The position numbers were made by a program, and so were the translations under genes. Shown here piece by piece: positions 1 through 8,934 of a DNA stretch of 20,943 nt; positions within the stretch are counted from its first letter, which is position 1; every line of letters begins with the position of its first letter. This stretch comes from Apostichopus parvimensis (lineage: Eukaryota; Echinodermata; Holothuroidea; Aspidochirotida; Stichopodidae): positions 2,177 through 23,119 of the forward strand of contig KN897155.1 of assembly GCA_000934455.1 (NCBI GenBank), given 5' to 3'. The notes under the pieces were generated by a model. It was given only the letters and a program-made list of their open reading frames with translations. It had not been told where the DNA came from and did no database searches.

Positions 1-95
1 ATTAATGCAGACACACATGCCATCCAATCCCTTCTCCTCGTGTACCGAGCACCTGTTTCAAAACCTCCAACAGGTGTTGTGCTGTATTCTGTACT

Positions 96-108
96 CCCCC
101 CCCCCCCC
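96..108. repeat. C13 homopolymer
   Basis: An uninterrupted run of 13 C is seen directly. It is a simple repeat with no evident function, and such runs are prone to length errors in sequencing. Confidence 0.9.
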
Positions 109-153
109 ATCCGTACGTAGACTGTTCCAAATTATCGTGTTCGTAAATGTAAC

Positions 154-188
154 CATGGAGGTAAAAACAGTCTGTATTTACCTCCATG
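154..188. repeat. Hairpin with perfect 12-bp stem (CATGGAGGTAAA)
   Basis: Bases 154-165 (CATGGAGGTAAA) are the exact reverse complement of 177-188 (TTTACCTCCATG), leaving an 11-base loop. A second hairpin with a related stem lies at 358-387. The pair suggests the remains of a palindromic or MITE-like repeat family rather than a gene feature. Only the palindrome itself is seen; its origin is inferred. Confidence 0.7.
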
Positions 189-357
189 ATGTAACCCATC
201 AGTGCTCGTGATTGGCCGAACCATTTTTAAGGTCAAAACCCAAGAAACATATCAGTGTGTCACTTCGTTGACATTTTGTTTGCAAGCAGCAGGTGCAAAA
301 GCTAAGATTGTGCAGCAAGAATGTTTACAGTTGGGGACTCCCGGGGATTGGTAAGAT

Positions 358-387
358 CATGGAGCTATAAACAGATATAGCTCCATG
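358..387. repeat. Hairpin with perfect 12-bp stem (CATGGAGCTATA)
   Basis: Bases 358-369 (CATGGAGCTATA) pair perfectly with 376-387 (TATAGCTCCATG) across a 6-base loop. The outer seven bases, CATGGAG, are the same as in the hairpin at 154-188. This suggests two copies or two halves of one short palindromic element. Confidence 0.7.
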
Positions 388-512
388 GTAAGATACACAC
401 GATAAACAGTAGCAGCGGGAATTTCTTCAAGTTCGCAGGTATTATCTGGGTCGGTATTTTTATCGGGTATTATTGGTTTCGATGATAATCGTAACCTATG
501 CATTCATGCAGG

Positions 513-547
513 CAGAGAGAGAGAGTGGGTGTCTGTGTGTGTGTGTG
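513..547. repeat. (GA)n then (GT)n microsatellite
   Basis: A short GA run (CAGAGAGAGAGAG) is followed by a GT run (CTGTGTGTGTGTGTG). It is a plain dinucleotide simple repeat just left of the AGGTCA satellite. Confidence 0.85.
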
Positions 548-584
548 ACGCCTCGCTTGTAAACACGATATCTCAAGTAGGGAA

Positions 585-2560
585 GCTTGGACCAATCTAA
601 TATTTGGTGTATATGAGTACCACATTGAGTAGATGTGCCCTATTGTTTTTGGTGCCTGTGAAGGTCACCAAAGGTCAGTTAGTGGCCAAAACCAAAATAT
701 TTAAACAAGCAGTAACTCCCGTTGACAGGTTCCGACATGGTTGATATTTTGGGATTAGTTGTGAATGGGGTAAGAGATCGTTTCCAAACATAACGGTCAT
801 GTGATCCAAGTTCAACAAAGGTCAATCAGGGGTCAAAAACTAGTATTTTTGCAATAACTTGAGAACAAAATGTCCGTCAAGGTTGGGAGTTACACTATTG
901 TAATCCAGTAGTGGACCCGCATCTAGGTGACCTTTGAACTCAGGTTGACCTCCGGTGACCTTTATTAGTTTTTGCGTTATTTAAATTTTCGTGGCCAAAA
1001 TCGGATCTCAAAGGTACTTTCCGATCAAAATTGTCAATGGGTTGACCCCTGTGCGACCTTCGTGTGGGAAGTTAGCAGAGGTCATTTTTTTTGTTTTTTT
1101 AATAAGTACAGTTAGGATGGTAGTACAGACTTGTCATAATTGCTTTTTGGAATCAGCGTGTCAAACTACATCTGACTGCGAGGTCAAAGGTCAAATGTTG
1201 AAAAATATGCTCATTTTAGGAGATACGGGGCAAAACAAGAAAAGTTGGTCAATATTTTGATATATGATAGAGCTCTTTGTGCTATATATAGGAAACCAAC
1301 TCCCGCTTCAATTGGACACCCAGTTCTCAAGATATGAGGGGCCAAAGGTTGGTTTTGATACCTTTCTAGCAATAACATTATGTGTGTACATTGCAGCCAA
1401 AAACAATTTTAGGACAGAGTGCACATCATCAAGAAGAACATTTTTGATAAAAACCATCAGGTCATTCAAGGTTGATTATGTGCAAAAAACTGCCAACTTA
1501 TGCTAATTTTTGTACAACTTCTAGTCACGAAATCTGACATCGCTGGTATATTAGGACAAGTTGTTAATGAAGTAGGGCACATTTTCCAAAATAACCGTGA
1601 TGTGATCCAAGGTCACCAAAGGTCATTTATGGGTCAAAATGTGTTTTTTTTCTCAATAACTTGTGAAACTACCACTGACATGGTCCGACATGGTTGATAT
1701 TTTGGGACTAGTTGTGAATGGGGTAAGGGATCGTTTCCAAACATAACGGTAATATGATCCAAGGTTAACAAAGGTCAATTAGGGGTCAAAAACTAGTTTT
1801 TTTGCAATAACTTGGGAACCAAATGTCCATCAAGGTTGGGATTTTAGGACAGAGTTCACATTATCAATGGGAACATTTTTGATAAAGACAATTAGGTCAT
1901 CCAAGGTCATTCAAGGCTGCTTATGTGCAAAAAACTGCCAAATTATGCTACGTTTTGCAACAACTTCTAGGCACGAAGTCTGACATGGCTGATATATATA
2001 TATGGCAAGTTTTGAATGAAGTAGGGGCACGTTTTTTAAAATAACCGTGATGTGATCCAAGGTCACTAAAGGTCAATTATGGTTCAAAATGTATTTTTTG
2101 GCAATAACTTGTGAAACTACCATTGACAGGGTCGGACATGGTTGATATTTGTGGACTAGATGTGAATTGGGTAAAGGATCGTTTCCAAACATAACAGTCA
2201 TGTGATCCAAGTTCAACAAAGGTCAATAAGGGGTCAAAAACATTTTTTTTTTGCAATAACTTGAGAACCAAATGTCCATCAATGTTGGGAGTTACGCTAT
2301 TGTAATCTAATAGTTGACCTGCATTTAGGTGACCTTTGACCTCAGGTTGACCTCCAGTGACCTGTATTAGCTTCTTTCAAGTTGATTATTTGAAGTTTCG
2401 TGGCCATATTCTAATCGAAATTGTCCATAAGTTAACTCCTCTGCAACCTTTATGTGCGAAGTTATTAGAGATCAAGGTTTGGTTTGGTTTGGTTTTGTAA
2501 TACTTGGTGTGTGGATTCATAACATTGAGTACAAGACCCCTATTGTTTTTTTATGGAGGT
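585..2560 (+). repeat. AGGTCA-rich complex satellite, repeating block about 440 bp
   Basis: Blocks recur with moderate divergence. One starting TTTTAGGACAGAG is at 1409 and again at 1844. One containing CCGACATGGTTGATATTT is near 730, near 1687 and, with small changes, near 2135. One ending GTGCAAAAAACTGCCAA is near 1480 and 1925. Spacing is about 435-450 bp between the last two copies and roughly double that to the first. AGGTCA and its variants occur many times in each block. There is no credible coding sequence: open frames here are short and unlike any protein family. The same family returns inverted at 12731-13258. Confidence 0.8.
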
Positions 2561-2667
2561 GTGTATAGCCACGTACAGTAGACTGACCTGTGTTATCATG
2601 CCATAGTCTTATTGTAACAGCTAGTTCTGGTTATTACTAACAAGCAGAAGTCTAGTGCAGTGAAGTC

Positions 2668-2697
2668 ATCGAAACCTCAATGCATTTTGCATTCTGG
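2668..2697 (+). repeat. Hairpin plus CTGG box at the edge of the AGGTCA satellite
   Basis: A small hairpin (AATGCA, loop TTT, TGCATT, 2679-2693) is followed at once by CTGG and then T. The same box, reverse complemented, borders the inverted satellite at 12636-12667. In both places the satellite lies on the side away from CTGG. This makes the box a likely terminus of a mobile element that carries the satellite. A hairpin followed by CTRR and T is reminiscent of a Helitron 3' end, although the canonical spacer between hairpin and CTRR is missing. Confidence 0.5.
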
Positions 2698-2749
2698 TTT
2701 TTACCAGGTATTCAAGGTTTGTTTCGGATATACCTGTTTTTTCGTTCGG

Positions 2750-2953
2750 TATATTCGTTGATGACAGATTTCAATACTGTCGGTATGGTTATGAATGAAA
2801 TACCAGGTATGAATTAAATACCAGGTGTACCTGGTATATCCATATACCAACGCAACCTAGGTCAGGGGCATTGAAATCCTGGTCAGGGGTATGTGGGGTC
2901 ATGTCAGGTGCATTGGGAGCTAGGTCAGGGGCAGCGGGAACCAGACTAGGGGT
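2750..2953. repeat. Low-complexity repeats (CCAGGTA palindromes, GTCAGGGGC units)
   Basis: The stretch 2800-2845 has repeated TACCAGGTA motifs, including the palindrome TACCAGGTGTACCTGGTA. From 2859 a degenerate unit of about 20-22 bp beginning GTCAGGGG recurs roughly four times with spacers such as CATTGAAATCCT. No exon could be recognised here on the minus strand, although the next SAMHD1-like exon would be expected somewhere below 3040. Confidence 0.55.
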
Positions 2954-3039
2954 ACCATTCCATTATAGGTCGAGTGTAGCACCACCAGATTGCAGCAAAT
3001 ACAACACTTTTTATGAAAAAGTTTCAAGATTGTACCAAC

Positions 3040-3155
3040 CTAAATCATGACACAATCCTGCTATCTCAACACAGAGGATGTCTTCTTTGGTTATCTCTAA
3101 ATACTTCTGTTTGGATTGTAAGCTTCTTGCAAGTTTCCCAGCAAGGTAGCTCACC
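3040..3155 (-). CDS. SAMHD1-like dNTP triphosphohydrolase, exon with the HD motif
   Basis: This 116-bp internal exon continues the HD domain of a SAMHD1-like protein, which hydrolyses dNTPs to deoxynucleosides and triphosphate. It is preceded on the minus strand by ACTCTGACAG and ends at TTAG|GTTGGT. Translation gives YLAGKLA near its start and ends with ...IAGLCHDLG. The adjacent His-Asp in LCHDLG is the metal-binding pair, equivalent to human H206/D207. Its first base completes the Gly codon split after the 3575-3735 exon (phase 2 to 2). One base is left for the next exon, where the family reads HGPFSH. No stop or frameshift is present. I could not find that next exon to the left, so it either lies beyond the window or is missing. 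Confidence 0.88.
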
Positions 3156-3574
3156 CTGTCAGAGTATAGGATAAATGACATAATATATAAAAATATTCAA
3201 ACAAATGGCTAAAAGTCAAAACAATACACTGTAACTACTATATTATCATTTATGGATGGCACTCGCATTTTGTTGCTATGGTTGCAGTTTGTATGTTATT
3301 CCAATATACCATGTTTTATGTTAGTTCAGACTTTAGAGCTCATGTTAATTCAATCCAGTAGGTATGTCTTATTTGTTAAGTCAGACTGCTAATTGACAGT
3401 ATTAAGCATTATGTTAATGGGTTGGGCAAATATGAGAATAACTATATGCCATTACAACAATGAAATGGGAGAGTGGGCAAAGCAGTATAAAGGTTGGCAC
3501 AGTTATGAACATTAGCCAGAGTGTGTTCAACTTGTCTTGTGATCAGCAATGCTTACAACATTCAAAACACTTAC

Positions 3575-3735
3575 CCAAGGGAATGTTCAAATCTGTTATG
3601 CGACGCTCCTGGGTAGACAAAATAACACATCCCCAACTGCTTTATGAATCGTAACCTCTGAAACTCTGGTGTATCAATGATGCAGACTAATAGAGGGTGC
3701 ATCTCAATGTGTCCGTGGACCGAGTCGTTAAAGAC
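3575..3735 (-). CDS. SAMHD1-like dNTP triphosphohydrolase, exon with allosteric and first HD residues
   Basis: This 161-bp internal exon has strong splice signals: TTATCATTGCAG before it and CTTGG|GTAAGT after it. It codes 53 residues plus two bases, beginning [16 protein letters not shown]. It contains [11 protein letters not shown] and QLG, which hold the equivalents of human D137, Q142 and R145 of the nucleotide allosteric site. It ends with [10 protein letters not shown], which holds the equivalents of R164 and the metal-binding H167. Every position that I recognise as functional is kept. The intron to the next exon (3156-3574) is 419 bp and the one before it (3736-4466) is 731 bp. In vertebrates the enzyme limits nuclear dNTP pools and restricts retroviruses; the role in this organism is inferred. 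Confidence 0.93.
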
Positions 3736-4466
3736 CTGCAATGATAAAAGAGCTGACAAAGTAATATCAGATCTGGAAACAATCGACCTGATCAACAGTT
3801 GACCATAACTGACTTGTAGTGAGAATGCATCAGTATGAGTAGAATTCCCCTTGGTATGAGTACACTGAGATTCTATAAGTGAACACCAGTATCTGATCTT
3901 GCATGAGTATCTATACTAGATTACAAAAATGCCTAAATGATTTTAAATGTGAACTCTGAAGCATAATTAGACTAACAATTAGGTCTAAAATTTGCTCCAC
4001 CGATACGCCAGGTATTGTCAATAAATGTGTTTTTGGGGGGTAAATTTAATAGTGGGAGGAGGGAGGGGGGAGGTTGTTCACCCGTAGCAGTGGCCTTCTA
4101 CTCAGCTGAACGTAAAATTGCCCTTACCAACCCCCCTCCCCAACTTTTATCCAAGTGTATAATTTGGAAATTTTCTGATTAATGATGAATAACAAAATAC
4201 TTTCATCTTATCATTTTCATGGTATTATCAAGAGATGGTATCGCTAGAAGAGCTGCATGAAAATATTGTTTGCAGCTTGAATGAATCTTTATTTATATCA
4301 AAACCATAGTCCAGGTAGCTCTCATGCATTCTGCACATAGATTCTGCAGGGTGGGGTCTGGTTTGTGGTGGCTCACGTCCTCATTCTTCAAATAGAAGAA
4401 TTATTGTCAAGAATACTTTGTCACAAACTGATTGGTTTTAAGAAGAAAGATTTTTAGACTACTGAC
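3736..4466 (-). other. Intron of the SAMHD1-like gene, with a G-rich tract
   Basis: This is a 731-bp interval between the probable small exon and the strong 161-bp exon. It is AT-rich, with no coding signal seen. A G-rich stretch at 4035-4073 (GGGGGG, then GGGAGGAGGGAGGGGGGAGG) lies on the plus strand, which is the template strand for this gene. It could form a weak G-quadruplex but does not cleanly fit four G3 runs with short loops. Confidence 0.55.
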
Positions 4467-4512
4467 CTTTATTCCCTGTAAAAGTTGGTCATCCTCTGTG
4501 CTATTGTCAGTT
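4467..4512 (-). CDS. Probable small SAMHD1-like exon upstream of the HD-domain exon
   Basis: This is a candidate 46-bp exon. Before it lies a pyrimidine-rich tract ending TCTCGTTACAG, and after it a good donor, AAAG|GTCAGT. In the frame that joins the 3575-3735 exon it codes one base plus 15 residues (TDNSTEDDQLLQGIK). The final Lys would sit just before VFND, which is where human SAMHD1 has K116, a residue of the allosteric pocket. Splice quality, phase and this Lys support it. The other residues are not conserved enough to prove it. The upstream exon it needs, including any SAM domain, was not identified. Confidence 0.6.
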
Positions 4513-4998
4513 CTGTAACGAGACAAATTTGAAGACAATTACCAGCAGTGGTTTGAATGAAAAGGAAAGTTACAAAACTATGTGTATCAACAAAATCACA
4601 CAAACTAAATGCAGTTCTGATTTCCTTGACACCTATTAGTTTCAGATCAAATAATGAAAAAGTGAAAAAGGGAAATGAAGTTTGGAATCAAAGAGAATAT
4701 TAACAATTACAGTATGTTGCAAAACTACCTGGAGGTCCCTGACTTTATTCAATATGTTATCTCATCAAAATCTTATTTCTAATAATGACCAATGGGTTAT
4801 ATAAAATTCTAATGTAAAATTAGTTCATTTGAAAATTATCTTTCAAACATTAGATGAAATAGAGGACTTTTGTGTCTCAAATACATCGCCAATTTGTCAA
4901 AATGGTAAGTTAGAAAATATGTAACAACTACTGTACAGTCAAATTAAAGTAATACTAGTATAGACCAACATTCCATTTAGGAGTGCTGTGCACGCTTT
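4513..4998. other. Gene-poor AT-rich stretch between the SAMHD1-like exon and the foldback element
   Basis: No RNA gene, repeat array or convincing exon was seen. It is probably further intron sequence of the minus-strand SAMHD1-like gene. A weak minus-strand donor-like site (CTCCAG|GTAGTT near 4730) is not enough to call an exon. Confidence 0.4.
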
Positions 4999-5182
4999 CT
5001 GGTCACTTCGCCCAACAACCATTTCGCCCAACTGCCATTTCGCCCAACCAGCCTGGTCATTTCGCCCAACCAGCCTGGTCATTTCGCCCAACCAGCCTGG
5101 TCATTTCGCCCAACCAGACTGGTCATTTCGCCCAACCAGCATGGTCATTTCGCCCAACCAGCATGGTTATTTCGCCCAACCA
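4999..5182 (-). repeat. Left arm of the foldback element: 22-bp minisatellite
   Basis: There are nine copies of TTCGCCCAAC. From 5037 the unit ATTTCGCCCAACCAGCCTGG plus two bases repeats every 22 bp (5037, 5059, 5081, 5103, 5125, 5147, 5169). AGCCT changes to AGACT and then AGCAT in later copies. Frames read through it because 22 is not a multiple of 3, which gives spurious repetitive open frames in all phases. Confidence 0.92.
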
Positions 5183-5204
5183 TTTTTTTACTCATATTCA
5201 GTCA

Positions 5205-5640
5205 GAATAATATCACTTTTTCTATTTCACTAGTTCAATTTGATTTATTTTGGGTTATATTACTTTGTGGTAGGTAAATAAAGTGATGTCCGTTCGATAT
5301 CGGAGTCTGAGCAGTTATTTCGGGTATAATGGGAGGATTACACTACTTTAGGCGGTTACGCATACAATGGAAGTTATATTATTATACAAACAAAGGGGAA
5401 TCGGTGTGGAATAATATCACCTTTTCTATTTCACTAGTTCAATTTGATTTATTTATGGTTATTAATCAAGGGTATTATTCACAGCAGTTTGGTGTTTATT
5501 TAGTTCTACATAGTGTTAATCTAATGTTATACAAACAAAGGGGAATCGGTCTCCATAAAAACCTATCAAACCTAACCCCTAAAACACTGATCCATCCTAC
5601 CGACTAACAATTCCCGAACGTTTCCTTATTAAATTGAATA
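5205..5640. repeat. Interior of the foldback element with internal direct repeats
   Basis: GAATAATATCAC, together with the following 40 or so bases, occurs at 5205-5258 and again at 5409-5462, with few differences. A second repeated block, ATACAAACAAAGGGGAATCG, is at about 5384 and 5529. A third motif, CCCGAACGTTTCCTTA, is at 5613, 5981 and 6012 with minor variation. These are internal duplications of non-coding sequence. The open frame across 5329-5607 has no protein family I recognise. Confidence 0.7.
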
Positions 5641-5654
5641 AAATATAAAACCCG

Positions 5655-5800
5655 TCCGTTATTTTTTATTTTTTTATTTTTTTATTTATTTTTTTGCCAC
5701 AAAAGTACAAAGTGAGGGAAGTCTTCCATAAAGCTTAAAAGCTTAACAATGTGGACGACTCCCTGAAGAAAGAAAAGAAAAGAAAAAAAAACAACAAAAT
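5655..5800 (-). mobile_element. Possible 3' end of a retroposon nested in the foldback element
   Basis: Read on the minus strand, a unique segment (including AGTCGTCCACATTG and CTTCCCTCACTTTGTACT) runs into an A-rich tail made of AAATA-like units (plus strand TTATTTTTTTATTT at 5660-5695). This is the usual layout of a LINE or SINE 3' end. No coding part is left, and I cannot assign a family. The AT-rich stretch 5790-5880 beyond it is simple sequence. Confidence 0.35.
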
Positions 5801-6049
5801 ATATATGTGTATAAATACATATACATAAATATAAGTACATAAGTAACATATAAGTAACATAAGTAATATAAGTATGTTATATTGAAGAATTATATTTAAT
5901 CAATGTAACCACTGTATCAATGTAACCACGAGTTCAACTTTTCTTAATATTCGGTTCATATCCCGTAACGTTAACAAATTCCCGAACGTTTCCTTACTAA
6001 AGTTATAAAAACCCGAACGTTTCCTTATTGAAGTATAATATTTAATCAA

Positions 6050-6129
6050 GGTTGGGCGAAATGACCAGGCTGTTTGGGCAAAATGACCAGGTTGATTGGG
6101 TGAAATGACCAGGCTGGTTGGGCGAAATG
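6050..6129 (+). repeat. Inner right-arm minisatellite of the foldback element
   Basis: Four copies of GTTGGGCGAAAT (two of them mutated) are spaced about 22 bp, in the orientation opposite to 4999-5182. The series breaks off at the BEL insertion and resumes at 11397. Confidence 0.88.
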
Positions 6130-6134
6130 GTAAG
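6130..6134. repeat. Target-site duplication GTAAG, left copy
   Basis: GTAAG directly precedes the 5' LTR and is found again directly after the 3' LTR at 11392-11396. Short duplications of about this size are usual for BEL/Pao integration. The match fixes both outer LTR ends. Confidence 0.85.
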
Positions 6135-6468
6135 TGTGCTGAAGAAGTACAGCAACATATAGAGGGCGAAAGCGAAAAATGGCATAGAGATTATATTTAG
6201 AATAATTATATAGAGCTCTCCCATATAACTCCACTCCCTGTAGTGATAACCCCTTGACTCTAGATACCTGCCAGGGTACATTTTTTGGTATACAAAAATT
6301 TATATGTGAGAAGTAGTGTAGAAAGTGTTAGTGAAGTTGTGCATTGTAATGTTGGGCGTCAACCAAGTATTGTAGAACGAGTAGAGAGAAAGAAAGAATA
6401 AATTGATGTTTAAAGGCAAAACTCTTGTGTTTGTATTAATTATTATTTGGAGGAGGAACTAAGATCCA
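6135..6468 (+). repeat. 5' LTR of the BEL element (334 bp)
   Basis: It starts TGTGCTGAAG and ends CTAAGATCCA, so it has TG...CA ends. Its last 86 bases (6383-6468) match 11306-11391 with three mismatches. A polyadenylation signal, AATAAA, lies at 6397-6402. An AT-rich box (ATTATATAG, about 6206) could serve as a TATA element. The start is set by the target duplication, because no complete second LTR is available for alignment. Confidence 0.82.
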
Positions 6469-6471
6469 AAA

Positions 6472-6487
6472 TGGTAGCAGAGCGAGG
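6472..6487 (+). promoter_or_regulatory. Primer-binding site of the BEL element
   Basis: TGGTAGCAGAGCGAGG starts three bases after the LTR and begins with TGG, as needed to pair with the CCA end of a tRNA. The particular tRNA was not determined. The leader from here to the gag start at 6750 has no other recognised feature. Confidence 0.75.
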
Positions 6488-6749
6488 TTTTTTAACTGGA
6501 TATTGTGTTAATCCTGAAACAAAACTGAATTGTAACTGTTATGGAATAATTAAGCACAGTGCAGTGCTTCAAACAAAGATTTAAATTTGTTTTTTAAACC
6601 TGGAGCCCAGGAGTAAAGCTGAGCGTGATAAAACTTAACATTAACACGGACTGGCGGAGCAGTGTGAACTTAACTTAAGCCTAGCATGGGCTATGTGAGT
6701 ATTGTAACTTTAAATAAATTTGAACATAGAAATCAAAATCTGAAAAACA

Positions 6750-8153
6750 ATGGCTGAACAAGAAGCCCAAAATAAAGAAGTCCAAGATAAAAAGAAGGAA
6801 TTAAAGAAAGCGAAAAACAAAATTAACAAGAACACTGAAAGAAATAAATGTAGAGTTAGACGAAGAAGAAAAAGACAAACAAATTATACAAGATTTAATG
6901 AGCAAGGCTAAATCAACATCTGAAGAATTAGAACAATTAAGTCAAGAGGTTTTGTTTTTAACCGAGGGCGAAGAGTACGACCAAGCAAAAAAATACATTG
7001 AGGAATGTTTAAATGAGTACATGAAGGTGAAGAAACAAGTACATACAGTGAATAAGATAACGGGGGAGGCAGAACATTCCGATCAAAGCGACACGAGTAG
7101 ACAATCACAGAATCAGAGCATCAAACTGAATAACCTGGGAATGCTAGCTGCCACAAATGCTATTAAATTCTCAGGCGATCCCCTATATTACTATTCCTTT
7201 ATCAGTGGATATAATAGTGCTGTGAAAGGGGTTACAGATGACAGTGTTAAAAGCTCTTTTTGCATTGTGTGCTGGAGAGGCGTTGGATTCTGTACGATTT
7301 TCCTTGCTTCGCGCCCCAAAAGAAGGTTTACAAGCTGCCCTGGAGACTTTAGAGTCACGATATGGAAATGCACCAGTGATCGCCCGGGCCTGGATTCACA
7401 AAATCACATCCAGCAGAAAAGTGGACTTTAAAAACATACGGGGATTCGCCGATAATCTTGAAAATTGTTTTGAGGCATTATCATCACTCGATTGTCTATA
7501 GTAGAAATGGACAATCAAGCAAGCATCCGATTAATCATCGAGAAACTGCCACGATATGTTCAATATCGATGGACGTCGGAGAATGTGAGAATCAAAAGGA
7601 AGACTGGGGCCTATGCTACTTTAAAGGATCTGGTTGGATTCATCAAAGGCATAGCTGAGGAGATGACAGATCCTATCCTTGGTGCGGCAAACAAACAAGA
7701 AGGGGCCAGAAAAGACAGAGATACTAGGAGTAGAAATTCTAACTCAAAAGTGTTACGTAAACATGCTTGTGGTGCATACAATGCACAAGATCACCCCATT
7801 TGGGAATGCACATATTTCAAAGGTCAGGATGTAGAGGGCAGGTGGGATCTAGCGTCGAAAAACAAATTGTGCTTTAAGTGTTTAGGGAAACACTTCGCAA
7901 GTGATTGTAGGCGTAAAATGATTTGTGCCATAGATGGTTGCCAAGGAAACCATAACAGACTGTTGCACAAACCAAAGAATAACCCAATCCGACAACATTT
8001 CACCAGGGAAGGGGAGAGTAGTACTCCCCGACGGCATTTCCCCAGGGGAGGGGAGGGTGCTTCAAATCAACCAGGACCTAGAAACTACCTAAACAGAGGT
8101 CAGGGGCTAGCACTAAGAACTATCCCGTTCTTGTCCGAAGTGGTGGTAAACAG
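6750..8153 (+). pseudogene. BEL gag (capsid and nucleocapsid), frame-broken
   Basis: This is the structural protein of the BEL element, which packages its RNA in the cytoplasm. The start ATG at 6750 opens a Lys/Glu-rich, probably coiled-coil N-terminus. A frame change near 6830 leads into 6835-7245 (residues such as MSKAKSTSEELEQLSQEVLF). Another near 7245 leads into a region typical of the BEL gag core (ALCAGEALDSVRFSLL). A third near 7490 leads into the C-terminal part to 8150. That part holds Cys/His-rich zinc knuckles, including CFKCLGKHFASDC with C-x2-C-x3-H-x4-C spacing, then a basic Pro/Arg/Gly tail. A further frame change near 8150 separates it from protease. No in-frame nonsense codon was needed to explain the breaks. 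Confidence 0.85.
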
Positions 8154-8933
8154 TTGAAGGTAAATGCTCTACTTGATGATGGGAGTGAGCAAACATATAT
8201 TAATAGTGGTTTAGCTGCGGAGTTGAGAATTTCCGGTAGACAAAGTGAGGTCTGTGTTGGGTTGTTGAATGGCGTTGAAAAGCGGTTTAACAGTACCGAA
8301 ATTGAAATAGAGATAGCAAATGTTGATGAGCCACAAAGAAAGTATAAACTAGGAGCCTTACCTGTAGATAATGTATGTGGGGGTCTGACGCCAAAGAATT
8401 GGCCAATGGCTTCCAAAGATTGGGACCACCTGAAAGATATAGATTACCCTTGTCCGGCTAATGGGGTGGTAGACATACTAATTGGAGTTGATTATGTGTA
8501 TCTGCATTCTGCGCTAGAGGAGCGTGTGGGTAGGGCAGGTGAACCAGTTGCACGAAAAACACCACTAGGGTGGACATTTGTGGGCCCAACCACTAAGAGT
8601 AGAAGGTTTTTGCGTATCATGTTAAGCAGGTAAACACGTTCAGATGTGGGATAATTGATCACAATATTGATACTACAATTAAGAAGTTTTGGGAAGTTGA
8701 TAGTGCTGGGATAACTGAGCCTTCAAAAATACAATGTAAAGAGGAAATAAGAGCGTTTGATATTGTCAGAGAGTCAATGAAGTATATCGATGGAAGGTAT
8801 GAAGTGAAAATACCATGGGCAAAAGAAGAGAGTATGGTGATTAATGATAACAAAGTGGTTGCAAAAAACAGGTTGAATAATCTGGAAAGGAAGTTGGTGA
8901 AAGATGTAGTATTAGGTGAGGCATACTCAGATA
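8154..8933 (+). pseudogene. BEL protease and N-terminal pol, frame-broken
   Basis: The first segment (8154 to about 8605) is a retropepsin that cuts the element's polyprotein. It has the active-site stretch LLDDGSEQTYI near its start, in which D-D-G replaces the usual D-S/T-G. It also has VDILIGVDYVYL and TPLGWTFVGP, both typical of BEL proteases. A frame change near 8605 leads to 8606-8933, a linker to the RT that includes FRCGIIDH and KKFWEVDSAGI. That segment ends in TGA at 8936-8938, where a second frame change (about 8933) joins the RT segment. Confidence 0.82.
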
Positions 8934-8934
8934 T

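Noticed and set aside
991-1697. Three plus-strand open frames
   Set aside because: They lie in the AGGTCA satellite, overlap repeat copies and resemble no protein.
4035-4073. G-quadruplex in the SAMHD1-like intron
   Set aside because: It lacks four separate G3 runs with short loops, so only a weak or long-loop form is possible.
4700-4745. Possible further upstream SAMHD1-like exon on the minus strand
   Set aside because: A weak donor-like CAG|GTAGTT exists, but there is no recognisable SAM-domain sequence or acceptor to pair with it.
4999-5182. CRISPR-like regular repeats
   Set aside because: The 22-bp units are directly adjacent, with no unique spacers, and the context is eukaryotic.
4983-5233. 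Two overlapping plus-strand open frames rich in Ser, Phe, Arg, Pro, Thr
   Set aside because: They are read-throughs of the 22-bp minisatellite; the same peptide pattern appears in every frame.
6042-6281. Minus-strand open frames over the right foldback arm
   Set aside because: They are translations of the inverted minisatellite and the LTR, not genes.
7191-7373. Minus-strand frames opposite gag and pol (also at 8120-8416, 8659-8991, 9573-9791, 9900-10193, 10247-10477)
   Set aside because: They are shadows of the retroelement coding strand.
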